From Gordius sp. MW1 (lineage: Eukaryota > Nematomorpha > Gordioida > Gordea > Gordiidae), in assembly GCA_964036665.1 (NCBI GenBank), contig OZ038526.1, positions 18,786,001-18,850,000 on the forward strand: a DNA stretch of 64,000 nucleotides, given 5' to 3'. The notes under the pieces were generated by a model, which saw only the letters and a list, made by a program, of their open reading frames with translations, was not told the DNA's origin and did no database searches. The position numbers were made by a program, and so were the translations under genes. Shown one piece after another: positions 23,123-35,394 of the stretch (positions are counted from its first letter, which is position 1; each line of letters opens with the position of its first letter).

Positions 23123-24896
23123 TCGTTTTTTGGTGTCCGTCCGTCCGTTGTCCGTTGTCCGTTGTCCGTTGTCCGTTACCCTCCCTATCTATTTGCATTG
23201 GGTATATTAGGTTATCGCTTTTTTAAATTAATGCATGAGAAAGAGGTGCCCCACCCCTCATCTCTATCTCCCTCGCTGTGTTATTTTTTAAATTAATGCA
23301 TAAGAGGTCCCCCACCCCTCATCTCTATCTCCCTCATTGTGTTATATATAAGATTTGTTAAATTATCAATTATATAATAAACATAGATAAAAGTTGTTTA
23401 CTTTTAATGCTATGCAATTTAACTAGTTATATAATAAACATAAATAAAAGTTGTTTACTTTTTAATTGCTATGCAATTTAACTAGTTTTGGGGTTAAAAT
23501 CCCGGAGTTTTTTTGACTCTTATGATTGTTCTTGTTACTATCATTGATAATAAGAATTTTTGGCCGTCCGCTGGCTGCTGACCAATGAAAAAAATGACCA
23601 TTGGCCAAAATGTGAATCGAAATTATTTTTTTCGTTTTTTTTTGACTATTATGATTGTTCCTGTTTCTACCATTGCTATTATGACTTTTTGGCCGTCCGC
23701 TGGCTGCTGACCAATGTTATATAATAAACATAAATAAAAGTTGTTTACTTTTATTTGCTATGCAATTTAACTAGTTTTTGGGTTAGAATCCCGGAGTTTT
23801 TTTTGACTCTTATGATTGTTCTTGTTACTATCATTGATAATAAGACTTTTTGGCCGTCCGTTGGCTGCTGACCAATGAAAAAAATGACCATTGGCCAAAA
23901 TGTGAATCCGAGTTTATTTTTTCGTTTTTTTTGACTATTATGATTGTTCCTGTTACTACCATTGCTATTATGACTTTTTGGCCGTCCGCTGGCTCCTGAC
24001 CGATGGAAAAAATGACCATTGGCCAAAATGTGAATCGAAATTATTTTTTTCGTTTTTTTGACTATTATGATTGTTCCTGTTCCTACCATTGCTATTATGA
24101 CTTTTTGGCCGTCCGCTGGCTGCTGACCAATGGAATAAAATGACCATTGGCCAAAATGTGATTCGAAAACTTTTTTTTCGTTTTTTTTTGACTATTATGA
24201 ATTTATATCCACTTTTACCGTGTACTGGCTGCTGACCAATGGAAAAAAATGACCATTGGCCAAAATGTGATTCGAAATTTTTTATTCTCGTTTTTTTTAC
24301 TCTTATGAATTTATATCCACTTTTACCGTGTGCTGGCTGCTGACCAATAAAAAAAAAAGACCATTGGCCAAAGTGAGCATCAAAATTTTTTTTTCCGTTT
24401 TTTTGGCTATCATTGACTTATAGAGCATCTGTTGGTACTGACCAATAGAGAAAAAGTGACCATTGGCCAAATTTTTGATTTTTTTAATTATAAATTGTTC
24501 AAAGTCAACAAATAAATTCTCCCAACAATTCTGCAAATTCTTAACATTGTGTTGTTTTATAATATAATGTTTGTTAGACCCATAATCACTAAAGGCCATA
24601 AAAACTAATGTAATACGCAACTAGATGCAAACACTAAATCTAACCCTAACTCTTGTCTATATTACATTTTGCCTATATTACATTTTGCCTATAATGGAAA
24701 ATTTGTATAAATAATTAATTAATCATTAGGCATTTAATTCCCCCCTATAGGCATTCTCGCCCCTTCCCACCTTTCTCGCCCATAAATTGCATAGCAAATA
24801 TGATACATTTATACGAAGTACAGATAAGTCGTCCCCCCCTTCCCTTCCCCTCTTCCCTTCCCTTCTTCCCCTTTCCACGAGGGCCGAAGGCCCGAG
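23123..24896 (+). repeat. Composite repeat copy 3
   Basis: Product of the tandem duplication. It lacks the first 20 bp or so of the start module and otherwise matches copy 2. The satellite array is at about 23555-24480, with GGCCGTCCG at 23562, 23691, 23852, 23980 and 24107. The end module is at 24730-24896 with a shorter C/T tract. Confidence 0.88.
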
Positions 24897-25091
24897 TTTT
24901 AAATATAATTTTGATTCATTTTTGACAGAATATTTTTAAGGTTCATATAGCCGTTAAATTTATTAGTTAATTTTAATTTTTAGGTGGTGTAAAGGGGGGG
25001 GGAGGGTGTGCAAATAGATCCATAATATCATCAGGTGAAATAACTTCTAAATACTCATTCTCGAACGAATTTTAAATTTCATAATTAGTTT

Positions 25092-26592
25092 TTAATTGCT
25101 ATGCAATTTATGGGCTCGTTTTTGGTTGTCCGTTGTCCGTTGTCCGTTGTCTGTCCGTTGTCCGTCCGTTACCCTCCCTATCTATTTGCATTGGGTATAT
25201 TAGGTTATCGATTTTTTAAATTAATGCATGAGAAAGAGGTGCCCCACCCCTCATCTCTATCTCACGCATAAGAGGTGCCCCACCCCTCATCTCTATCTCC
25301 CTCGGTGTGTTATATATAAGATTTGTTAAATTATCTATTATATAATAAACATAAATAAAAGTTGTTTACTTTTAATTGCTATGCAATTTAACTAGTTATA
25401 TAATAAACATAAATAAAAGTTGTTTACTTTTAATTGCTATGCAATTTAACTAGTTTTTGTTATATAATAAACATAGATAAAAGTTGTTTACTTTTTAATT
25501 GCTATGCAATTTATTAATGCTATATAACAAACATAAATAAAAGTTATTTACTTTTAATTGCTATGCAATTTAACTAGTTTTGGGGTTAGAATCCCGGAGT
25601 TTTTTTTGACTCTTATGATTGTTCTTGTTACTATCATTGATAATAAGAATTTTTGGCCGTCCGCTGGCTGCTGACCAATGAAAAAAATGACCATTGGCCA
25701 AAATGTGAATCGAAATTATTTTTTTCGTTTTTTTGATTGTTATGATTGTTCCTGTTTCTACCATTGCTATTATGACTTTTTGGCCGTCCGCTGGCTGCTG
25801 ACCAATGTTATATAATAAACATAAATAAAAGTTGTTTACTTTTTAATTGCTATGCAATTTATCTAGTTTTGGGGTTAGAATCCCGGAGTTTTTTTGACTC
25901 TTATGATTGTTCTTGTTACTATCATTGATAATAAGAATTTTTGGCAGTCCGCTGGCTACTGACCAATGAAAAAAATGACCATTGGCCAAAATGTGAATCG
26001 AAATTATGTTTTTCTTTTTTTTTGACTATTATGATTGTTCCTGTTACTACCATTGCTATTATGACTTTTTGGCCGTCCGCTGGCTCGATGGAAAAAATGA
26101 CCATTGGCCAAAATGTGAATCGAAATTATTTTTTTCGTTTTTTTTTGACTATTATGATTGTTCCTGTTACTACCATTGCTATTATGACTTTTTGGCCGTC
26201 CGCTGGCTGCTGACCAATGGAATAAAATGACCATTGGCCAAAATGTGATTCGAAAACTTTTTTTTCGTTTTTTTTTTTGACTATTATGAATTTATATCCA
26301 CTTTTACCGTGTGCTAGCTGCTGACCAACGGAAAAAATGACCATTGGCCAAAGTGAGCATCAAAAATTTTTTTTCCGTTTTTTTTTGGCTATCATTGACT
26401 TATAGAGTATCTGTTGGTGCTGACCAATAGAGAAAAAGTGACCATTGGCCAAATTTTTGATTTTTTTAATTAAAAATTGTTCAAATTCAACAAAAAATTT
26501 CTCCCAACAATTCTGCAAATTCTTAACATTGTGTTGTTTTATAATATAATGTTTGTTAGACCCATAATCACTAAAGGCCATAAAAACTAATG
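25092..26592 (+). repeat. Composite repeat copy 4 (end module missing)
   Basis: Starts with the intact TTAATTGCTATGCAATTTATGGGC core, though the GTCCGTT tract is shorter. The TTATATAATAAACAT spacer is repeated four to five times, more than in copies 2 and 3. The satellite array covers about 25650-26455. The copy stops after CATAAAAACTAATGT, where other copies continue through TACATTTTGCC into the end module. Confidence 0.85.
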
Positions 26593-28394
26593 TCTATATT
26601 TCAATGCAATTTAATATAGAAAAATTCAAATCTGTTTCGCAAATTTAAATTTAAATTTTTACATCAAAGGTCTTCGAAACAAATTAATCCCAATTCCATT
26701 AAACGTATATTAAAGAAACCTTTCACCATTTTTTAATACATTGTATTGTGACTACAATTCTTGCGGCATTTTGATTAATTTTTTTTAGAATGAAGCCATA
26801 ATTTAAATCGTAATAAAGAAATCAAATTATTTTTACATTAAGACCTAATTTAAAAAAATTTTAATTCAAAAATAGGTGGTACTTTTAGATGATTTTATAT
26901 TTAAAATCTAAGAAAAAATATTTATAGTATCTAAAAAACTAAGATTTCCAAAAACGTTAATGGTATTATTGATCCAAATTCCACCGCTGAGTTGGTATTA
27001 TTAGGGGGCGGGAGTGGAGGAGATGGAGAAAGGGAGAGAGATCATCCCTCAACCCCGCCTCACCGCTCGACAACCCAATAATAGCTTATGTTGGCGTGAC
27101 CTTGATAATTTATAAAAAAAACAACTAATCATACCCTCCACTCCCTCTCTCTCCCTTACCTTGATTAAAATTTTTGGTCGATCGCTATTTTAGCTTTGCT
27201 TCAAATTAAGATTCCAACCTTCGTTCTGCAATATTCACGTAAGTAATTAAAATACTAATTTATAATTACTATTTCAATCATTTTAACATATATTCGGCGA
27301 AGCCATATCAAGCCCTTGCTTACCTTATAATTATAACAAAGTTTAATGGATTTTTTAAATTAATGATAGTTTTAAGTTTTTGATTAAATCTTGATTGAAA
27401 AGAGTTTTTGGCGGTGCCTTGCTAATGTGAAGATAGCCCCAAGAAGATTTTTAGTAAGAATCTTAATAAAGAGCTAACCAAGAGAGATGTGACAATAACG
27501 GATCAAACGTCATCATCCACAAAGATCAGTCTTTGGGGTATGATTAATGTTAGCGTTAGATTAGATTCCTTAAGTTCCTAAAATTAAGCAGGGTAATCAA
27601 GAATCCAAGGCGTTTAAATGTACTAAGCTAGTTAATTAATTGTTCTATAAATAGCGTAATTACTAAGTTAGATTGCAATTATAAATTAATACTAGGTTTA
27701 TACTCAACTACCTTCGTTTATTTTACAATATATAAAGTTGTAACAAATAAATATTCTCGATACCGTAAAACATAACCAATTTCTTAAATAAATATAACTC
27801 GCGCTTTTAGAAACATTCCCATGTTGTGTGCTTTTTTGCTAATTTTGATATGTATAGATAAATTTACCGATTAGTACCTCAGAGCCTCATTGGTTGAATA
27901 TAAGATACTAAACTAAAAAGACTGCATAAAATTTGAGAGGACTCTTATTATTTATCAAAGATCTTAAATATGATAGATAAACAAATAAACATACCAACAT
28001 TGTCGATATGCAAGGCGACGTGCAAAGCAATGTTAAAATTAATTTAAAATACTTAAATCTAAAATTTGCCTCTAATTTAATAAGCACGTTATAGTTATAA
28101 ATTAAAAAAATAACGCACCTCGAAAATAAAACGTAGAAAAATGAATGAGTTATGTTTGTTTAAGACTCTGTCCAAATTTGTGGTTCTAAATAGGTGTTTT
28201 TTTCAGCAATGCTTAAGATTAATAGCTTTTGCTCACTTTCACTTATCAAGAATATCGTTTTATATTTAATTTTCTTATAATTTCCTCGTCTTTAGGGTAT
28301 TTTCGCTTCTCTCATATTAACAACCTTTGACACCCATTAGTTAAAAAAACCTAAGTATGACCTTTTCCCCTAAAAAAGAATTAGTAATAAATAA
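26593..28394. other. AT-rich sequence with a short GC-rich fragment
   Basis: No gene is seen. A fragment at about 26990-27110 (GAGTTGGTATTATTAGGGGG, GGGAGTGGAGGAGAT) is also found at 46711-46745, and a partial inverse lies near 14545. These are pieces of a repeat whose ends I could not define. The remainder shows no repeats or coding potential. Confidence 0.5.
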
Positions 28395-28782
28395 TTCATT
28401 TGGTTAACATCGATAATTACTGTATGCTCTCCCCTACAAAGGCCTATACCTCTACTTAAATGGTTCCCCGTGCCGCAACAAAGGCTGGCTCTACTAATGT
28501 GAGTTCGAATCCCGGACAGGGCAATTTTTGTTAATTAAATCGAAAATTTGTATTAATAATTAACTAATTATTTTACATTTAATACCCCCCGCCTATAGGC
28601 ATTCTCACCCCTTCCCACCTTTCTCGCCCATAAATTGCATAGCAAATATGATACATTTATACGGAGTGTAGATGAGTTCCCCCTTCTCTTCCCTCCTCCC
28701 CTTCCCCCTTCCCCCTTTCCCCTTCCCCCTTCCCCCTTCCCCCTTCCCCCTTCCCCCTTCCCACGAGGGCCGAAGGCCCGAG
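28395..28782 (+). repeat. Composite repeat copy 5 (3' part only)
   Basis: Retains a tRNA-like/B-box phrase (ACTAATGTGAGTTCGAATCCCGG at about 28493), the pre-terminal AATTAACTAATTATTTTACA tract and the end module with a long (CCCTTCC)n run at about 28680-28760. It ends at the GGGCCGAAGGCCCGAG hairpin, directly abutting copy 6. Confidence 0.8.
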
Positions 28783-28787
28783 TTTTT

Positions 28788-30710
28788 TTAATTGCTATGC
28801 AATTTATGGGCTCGTTTTTTGGTGTCCGTCCGTTGTCCGTTACCCTCCCTATCTATTTGCATTGGGTATATTAGGTTATCGATTTTTTAAATTAATGCAT
28901 GAGAAAGAGGTGCCCCACCCCTCATCTCTATCTCCCTCGCTGTGTTATTTTTTAAATTAAGAGGTGCCCCACCCCTAATCTCTATCTCCCTCGCTTTCGG
29001 GCGGGGTCGGGTTTTAATTGCTACGTTAAATTAATGCATAAGTATATTCGTTTTTGAATTGGGTAACATTGATATTAATTGCTATAATTACCCTATGCCC
29101 TCCACTACAAGGGTTTGGGTTAGAATCTCGGAGTTTTTTTAGACTCTTATGATTGTTCTTGTTACTACCATTGATAATAAGACTTTTTGGCCGTCTGCTG
29201 GCTGCTGACCAATGAAAAAAATGACCATTGGCCAAAATGTGAATCCAAGTTTATTTTTTCTTTTTTTTTTTGACTATTATGATTGTTCCTGTTACTACCA
29301 TTGCTAATACGACTTTTCGGCCGTCCACTGGCTGCTGACCAAAGAAAAAATGACCATTGGCCAAAATGTGAATCCAAGTTAATTTTTTCGTTTTTTTTGA
29401 CTATTATGATTGTTCCTGTTACTACCATTGCTATTATGACTTTTTGGCCGTCTGCTGGCTGCTGACCAATGAAAAAAATGACCATTGGCCAAAATGTGAA
29501 TCCAAGTTTATTTTTTCGTTTTTTTTTGATTATTATGATTGTTCCTGTTACTACCATTGCTATTATGACTTTTTGGCCGTCCGCTGGCTGCTGACCGATG
29601 GAAAAAATGACCAATGGCCAAAATGTGATTCCAAGTTTTTTTTCGTTTTAGTTTTGACTATTACGATTGTTCTTGTTACTATCATTGATAATAAGACTTT
29701 TTGGCCGTCCGCTGGCTGCTGACAAATGAAAAAAATGACCATTGGCCAAAATGTGAATCCGAGTTTATTTTTGACTATTATGCTTATTCCTGTTACTACC
29801 ATTGCTATTATGACTTTTTGGCCTTCCGCTGGCTCCTGACCGATGGAAAAAATGACCATTGGCCAAAATGTGAATCGAAATTATTTTTTTCGTTTTTTTT
29901 TACTATTATGATTGTTCCTGTTCCTACCATTGCTATTATGACTTTTTGGCCGTCCGCTGGCTGCTTACCAATGAAATAATGACCATTGGCTAAAATGTGA
30001 TTCGAAAATTTTTTTTCGTTTATTTTTGACTATTATGAATTTATATCCACTTTTACCGTGTCCTGGCTGCTGACCAATGGAATAAAATGACCATTGGCCA
30101 AAATGTGATTCGAAAATTTTTTTTTCGTTTTTTTTACTCTTATGAATTTATATCCATTTTTACCGTGTGCTGGCTGCTGACCGATGGAAAAAAATGACCA
30201 TTGGCTAAAGTCAGCATCAAATTTTTTTTTCCGTTTTTTTGGCTATCATTGACTTATAGAGTATCTGTTGGTACTGACCAATGGAGAAAAAATGACCATT
30301 CGCCAAATTTTTGATTTTTTTAATTAAAAATTGTTCAAATTCAACAAAAATTTCTCCCAACAATTCTGCAAATTCTTAACATTGTGATGTTTTATAATAT
30401 AATGTTTGTTAGACCCATAATCATTATAGGCCGTAAAAACTAATGTAATACAACTAGATGCAAACACTAAATCTAACCCTTGCCTATATTACATTTTGCC
30501 TATATTACATTTTGCCTATAAATGGAAAATTTGTATAAATAATTAATTAATCATTAGGCATTTAATACCCCCCTATAGGCATTCTCGCCCCTTCCCACCT
30601 TTCTCGCCCATAAATTGCATAGCAAATATGATACATTTATACGAAGTAAAGATGAGTCGTCCCCCCTTCCCTTCTCCCCTCCCCCTTCCCACGAGGGCCG
30701 AAGGCCCGAG
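28788..30710 (+). repeat. Composite repeat copy 6 (complete)
   Basis: Start module at 28788-29000, B-box-like phrase near 29107, and a satellite array of about nine units at 29185-30310. The end module is at 30560-30710. The array contains units absent from copies 2 and 3, so unit number varies between copies. Long reading frames on both strands here (up to 149 codons) exist only because the about 128-bp unit happens to lack stops. They repeat with the unit and are not genes. Confidence 0.88.
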
Positions 30711-31196
30711 TTTATATTTTATGTTATAATCAAGCCTTTTGAGGATCTAGCCTTAAAAAAGGCTTTTAAATGTTCTCATATTCCTGATATAAATGCTGCC
30801 AATATTGCATATTTAAAATTAAAACTTGTTATATATATGGCCAAGATTTTTGGGGTGTGGCAATAAAATATTTTTATAAAAACTTCGTTTTATAGTTTTT
30901 TTAACTATTTGTATTATTTTTTAAAATGTCAACGATTTCTTGTCAATATCTTCGTTCCACTTTGTGCCCTTACAATTCATTTATACAAAAACTTATTATA
31001 CCATGTTAAATTTTCTATATTGTTTCAACTATATAATTTTGTTTTATTTATGAATAAATTTTATTTATTTTATGGCCTAGAAACATGCGGGTCTAAGACA
31101 TACCAGTGTGATGTTATTAAAAAAAATACACAAAGTAGTAGCGGAATTTTAAGTTTGTCCAACGTTTATGGGGGAAAAAATTTTCATTGCGTTTGA
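30711..31196 (+). other. AT-rich sequence, weak reading frame, no recognised gene
   Basis: Directly after copy 6 the plus strand has a roughly 50-codon stretch (KPFEDLALKKAFKCSHIPDI..., ending about 30866) with more protein-like composition than its surroundings. I do not recognise it. The rest to 31196 is AT-rich with no identifiable feature. Confidence 0.3.
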
Positions 31197-31362
31197 CCCA
31201 TGGTCGTATCCAGGTTTTGGATTAAAGGGGGGGGGGAGGGTGGGGAGCAAACATAACTTTTTTAATTTTTAAGAATTTTTGTAGTTAAATTTTTTGTCCC
31301 CTTTCCATGGCTTGACCAGCTTAGCCCCCCTTAAGGTAAAAAGGCTAGCTACGCCACTGAAT
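31197..31362. mobile_element. Degenerate short element, end CTAGCTACGCCACTG
   Basis: The left side reads CATGGTCGTATCCAGG followed by a G run. The right side reads TTAGCCCCCC, then GGCTAGCTACGCCACTG. G-rich left and C-rich right halves plus the GTAGC-type ends resemble the MITEs at 7370 and 13289 and the fragment at 12832. No clear target duplication. Confidence 0.5.
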
Positions 31363-31575
31363 ATGTATATACGTGGCGCATGTTTTATATTTTTACTTAC
31401 TTTCTAGCTCCTCTACATAAGTCTTTTTAATTGTCATAGATGAAGTATTATTACTACACCTTATTTGTGTTGTGCATATATTCTCAATGTTAAAAACGTC
31501 AATTTGTTTTATTAATTGCTATGCAATTTATGGGCTCGTTTTTTGTTGTCCGTCCGTTGTCCGTTGTCCGTTGTC

Positions 31576-31637
31576 CATCAAGTTATTGGCGCCAGCTTTT
31601 GACCTGGAGGCTCGTGTTCAATCCCAGGAGAGGACGA
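31576..31637 (+). ncRNA. tRNA-like segment in composite copy 7
   Basis: CATCAAGTTATTGGCGCCAG, a loop, CCTGG and GTGTTCAATCCCAGG resemble an anticodon stem followed by a T-arm (B-box-like). The loop is altered relative to the copies at 14158 and 20351, so the anticodon is no longer clear. It belongs to the repeat and has no paired acceptor stem. Confidence 0.4.
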
Positions 31638-32322
31638 TTTTTTTTTATTTTTTTTTTAAATTAAATTAATATTTTGTTCTTGTTAATACCATTGATAATA
31701 TGAATTTTGACCGTCCGCTGCCTACTGACCATTGAAAAAAATGACCATTGGCCAAATAAATCGAAATTTTATTTTTTTGTTTTTGAATTGGGTATATCTT
31801 TCCTACAAGGGCCTACGCCTCTACTGATATGGGTCCCTGTGACCCTACAAAAGCCTATGCCTTTACTAATGTGGGTTCGAATCCCGGAGAGGGCAAAATT
31901 TTTATTTTTTTTTTAAATTAAATTAATTTGTTTTTGTTAATACCATTGATAATATGACTTTTTGGCCGTTCCCTGGCTGCTGCCCCTACAAAAGCCTATG
32001 CCTTTACTGATGTGGGTTCGAATCCCGGAGAAGGCAAAATTTTAATTTTTTTTTAAATTAAATTGATATATTGTTCTTGTTAATACCCTTGATAACACGA
32101 CTTTTTAGCCGTGTACTGGCTACTGACCAGGCCTTTTGGCCGTCCGCTAGCTGCTGACCAATGGAAATAAATCACCATTGGCCAAAGTGTGAATCGAAAA
32201 TTTTTTTTTTTCGTTTTTTTTGACTCGTATGTATTTATAAACCTTCTTTTGGTACTGACCGATGGAAAAATATGATAATTGGCCTTTTGACTCGTATGTA
32301 TTTATAGACCGTCTCTTGGTAC

Positions 32323-33035
32323 TAGAGATGCACTGATACCAAGTATCGGCATGGTATCGGCGCCGATACCTTGCCAAAAGAATCGGCCCGATACTTTGCT
32401 AGTATCGGCAATTACCAAGCCGATACCTTTTTCAATATGAAACTCAAAAAATAATATTTATAGTATCTCCTACCATTAAAAAATAGAGGACTTTTTAAAT
32501 TTTTTGAAAATTGTTTCATTTGATTGGCTATAAATATTTCTGTGTGGAGTATAATAAACTCATTGACCATCTGTAAGAAGGCTTCTTTCGGAGAAAATAG
32601 AACAACTAACAATTGTTAAGTTGAACATAAGAGAACTATATTTTCAATATTAGTTTAATATAAGCTAATTACACGTATATTTACTTTTTTATAAAATAAA
32701 TTTATGTATTAATAAAATATAAAGTGTACCATAATAAAATTTAAATTTCTTTTTTGATCTATTAATCACAATACTTTTGAATTAATTAATAACAAAGTTT
32801 ATTATTATAAATTAATATTATATTGTAAATTATAATTACAATTGGTTTATCGTCAAAATTCTGATCTACCAAAATTTGGATGTGACTTAATTTATAATAT
32901 TTAATTTGCAAATATTTTTTAGTATAAAAATTTTTTTTATTATAAGTATCGGTATGGTATCGGTATCGGCAAAAAAATCTTAAGTATCGGCTGGTATCGG
33001 TATCGGCATAAAATAGTGGTATCGGTGCATCTCTA
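32323..33035 (-). mobile_element. 713-bp non-autonomous hAT, copy 2
   Basis: Flanked by a perfect 8-bp duplication CTTGGTAC (32315-32322 and 33036-33043). It has the same length as the copy at 14814-15526 and only a few substitutions in the parts I compared, in opposite orientation. The 66-codon frame is on the minus strand at 32412-32612. The left end has one change (CACTGATACC for CACCGATACC). Clean ends and close identity point to recent mobility, so a source of matching transposase probably exists elsewhere in the genome. Confidence 0.95.
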
Positions 33036-33192
33036 CTTGGTACTGACCAATAAATAAAATGACCATTGGCCAAATTGTTTTTAAGTAAAGGCTAAAATTT
33101 CAAAATGCTCCTCTCAAAATCATTATAAAATACTGAACCAAATTCTTGAATATTTAGTGATCAAAAAACGCCTAGCTAAAGTGTTTTAAATC

Positions 33193-33400
33193 AGTGGTTC
33201 TTAACCTTTTTATAAACGCGGCCACCCCCCGCCCCCAAATATTTTATAATTTTTTTTCGGCCCCCCATTTTTTTCATAATAATTTATATTTGTTAAATTA
33301 TCTATAATATATTGATTTTCTATTATTGTTTCATTTTATTATATAATAAACATAAAACACAACTTTATTATTTCATTATTTATATAAATACCATAAAAAC
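33193..33400 (+). mobile_element. Truncated hAT-type fragment (CAGTGGTTCTTAACC)
   Basis: CAGTGGTTCTTAACCTTTTT followed by a GC-rich GCGGCCACCCCCCG tract is the characteristic start of a widespread hAT group in animals. The other end is not visible, so the right border is approximate. It lies inside composite copy 7. Confidence 0.55.
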
Positions 33401-33414
33401 TTCTACCATTTAAT

Positions 33415-33482
33415 ACCAGCATGGTGTGAGTGGTTATAGCGAACGGCTTGTAAACAGGAGGTATTCGAATTTCGGAGAGGGC
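33415..33482 (+). ncRNA. tRNA-Thr(UGU)-like SINE head with A and B boxes
   Basis: TGGTGTGAGTGG (33422-33433) fits the pol III A box. CGGCTTGTAAACAGGAGG resembles the tRNA-Thr anticodon arm with UGU. GTATTCGAATTTC (33461 on) is a mutated B box. The acceptor stem is not paired (start ACCAGC, end GGAGAGGGCA). I read it as a tRNA-Thr-derived SINE head or pseudogene inside the composite repeat. Transcription would need an intact B box. Confidence 0.55.
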
Positions 33483-34292
33483 AAAATTTTTATTTTTTTT
33501 AAATTAAATTAATATTTTGTTCTTGTTAATACTATTAATAATATGAATTTTTGACCGTCCGCTGGCTACTGACCAATAAAAAAATGACCATTGGCCAAAG
33601 TATAAATCGAAATTTTATTTTTTCGTTTTTGAATTGGTTAACATTGAAAATTATCCTATGCCCTCCCCTACAAGGGCCTACGCCTCTACTGATATGGGTC
33701 CCTGTGCCCCTACAAAAGCCTATGCCTTTACTAATGTGGGTTTGAATCCCGGAGAGGGCAAATTTTTTTTTTAAATTAAATGGAATATTTGTATAAATAA
33801 TTAACTAATCATTTTGCATTTAATACTTCACTATAGGCATTCTCGCCCCTTCCCACTTTTCTCGCCCATAAATTGCATAGCAAATATGCTACGTTTATAA
33901 GAAGTATAGATGAGTTTCGTTCCCCCTTCCCTTCCCCCCTCCCCCTTCCCACGAGGGCTGAAGGCCCGAGTATAACTATATATGTTTCAACATATTGTTT
34001 TTTCATAATACCACGTTTTATCTAGCAATATTGTCTTATGTGAAAACTTAGAGATATAAGGGGTCTCACATTTGCAATTTTATCATCTTTTATATTTTAT
34101 GAGGAATATATGGATTTTGTGCAATTTAACCTAATGTTTTTTAACTATAAATTTATTAATAAATTCTTATTTGTATAATAGTAAATTTGCCATTTATATT
34201 TAAAATTGTGAAAAATGACTTTCACCCAGAACATTAATATAGTCACTATTTACACTTAGTTTGACAATCTAGTTAATATCATTTATGAAACC

Positions 34293-35136
34293 CAGACTTG
34301 TTAAGGAGCGGCGCTCCGGAGCGCCGCCACATTTTTTCAAAAAAAGCTGGAGCGCCCCTCCTTTTTAAAAATGAGGAGCGGGCGCGGGAGTAGCTCCTTT
34401 TAGGGCTGCTCCTTTAAATTTAATAATAAATTATATTATTTTTTAAATATTAATAATATTTGTTAATTAAAATTTAATGAAAATACATTTTATTTTATTT
34501 AAATTATATTCATTATTAAATGTTGAGCCGAGTTTTATATTGATTTTTCATCTAATCATTTGAAACATTAGACATCAGTTTTCCTTTTTATATTAAAATT
34601 ATTTTGAAAAATCTTGTAAGTCATATTAATATTCATTTTATAGATATATAATAAAATTAGTTTTATTAAGGATTTAGTAGAGATTATAGAAGAAGAAACC
34701 AAATTTCCCATTCCACCATAAAAAAAATATTTTAAGCTTATAGATGATACAGATTATAAAGTCAACTCTATTGTGCATTAAAAACAAAATGATTTCTTTT
34801 TCCAAAATCAGCAGCTTTAATTTAAAAAACACTTTAAGGTTTTTTTAAATGGTCTTAGAAAGCTTATTACTTTTAAAAGCTAATAAAAGATTATAAATAT
34901 TTTGATATATCATATAATATAAATAAAGCATTTTGATAAAAAAAAAATATGATTTTGTTTCGTGTAACTTCTAAAAAAATGAAAATCAAAGGAGCGGTTA
35001 TGGAGCGGCACTCCATTAGTTGGAGCGGGAGCGGTCCTTTTAATATGTAGTAGCGGGAGCGGGAGTTCGCTCCTTTTGAGAAGGTAGGAGCGGGGGCGGG
35101 AGTCGCTACTTTTAAAAAGGAGCGTTAACAAGACTG
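34293..35136. mobile_element. Non-autonomous hAT, 844 bp, GGAGCGG-rich ends
   Basis: Ends CAGACTTGTTAAGGAGCG and ...CGTTAACAAGACTG are inverted. Flanks ATGAAACC (34285-34292) and ATGAAATC (35137-35144) form an 8-bp duplication with one mismatch. Both subterminal regions carry repeated GGAGCGGGAGCGG/CTCCTTTT motifs in inverse orientation around an AT-rich core. No transposase is present. The minus-strand frame at 34910-35131 is the repeat read through. Confidence 0.85.
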
Positions 35137-35394
35137 ATGAAATCTACAGAATGATAATTTTTGATTGTCCTATATAATAGTAATTAATTTCAAATATATC
35201 AATAGGGATTGAAATTAGAAGTTTAAGTGCCAAGGTTATAATCATATTTCTATATATTCTTATAAGTCTATGTCTATCTGCCGTAATTTTGGATTGGCAA
35301 TGTTACAAATTATGTAGCGCTTGTTAAAAAACAGTGATTCGCTCGGTAATTTTTGCACACTCCCTTATTGATATATATCTTCTTATAATTCAAT

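Larger units (their letters stand above)
21231..25020 (+). repeat. Recent tandem segmental duplication, about 1.9-kb period
   Basis: The block 21231-23122 (1,892 bp) is repeated at 23123-25020. Both carry composite repeat plus about 120 bp of right flank (TTGACAGAATATTTTTAAGG ... GTGCAAATAGATC). At 23122 the first flank joins the second start module in mid-module (GATCGTTTTTTGG), so this is a duplication of genomic sequence rather than a second transposition. Differences between units are few: short indels in homopolymers, the C/T tract length and scattered substitutions. Confidence 0.88.
31512..33970 (+). repeat. Composite repeat copy 7, split by the 713-bp hAT
   Basis: Order: start module with (GTCCGTT)n (31512-31575); tRNA-like segment (31576-31637); AT tract; one satellite unit; a repeated block with CCTACAAAAGCCTATGCC and GGGTTCGAATCCCGGAGA (31800-32040); satellite remnants; hAT insertion 32323-33035; a hAT fragment; a second tRNA-like segment (33415-33482); another block ending GTTTGAATCCCGGAG (about 33760); and the end module (33820-33970). 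This copy shows the tRNA-like parts most clearly and has the fewest satellite units. Confidence 0.8.

Noticed and set aside
25941-30000. Reading frames of 60-149 codons repeating PTD-like and NHNSQKK phrases
   Set aside because: These are translations of the about 128-bp satellite in several frames. They occur wherever the satellite occurs and have no independent conservation.
21207-30710. Composite repeat as a CRISPR-like array or a Helitron
   Set aside because: Units are about 128 bp without unique spacers and the genome is eukaryotic. The terminal hairpin is present, but the CTRR terminus and A/T insertion site of Helitrons are not.
33415-33482. Functional tRNA-Thr gene
   Set aside because: The acceptor stem does not pair, the B box is mutated and the segment lies inside a repeat.
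34910-35131. Minus-strand 73-codon frame
   Set aside because: Falls within the GGAGCGG subterminal repeats of a hAT element.
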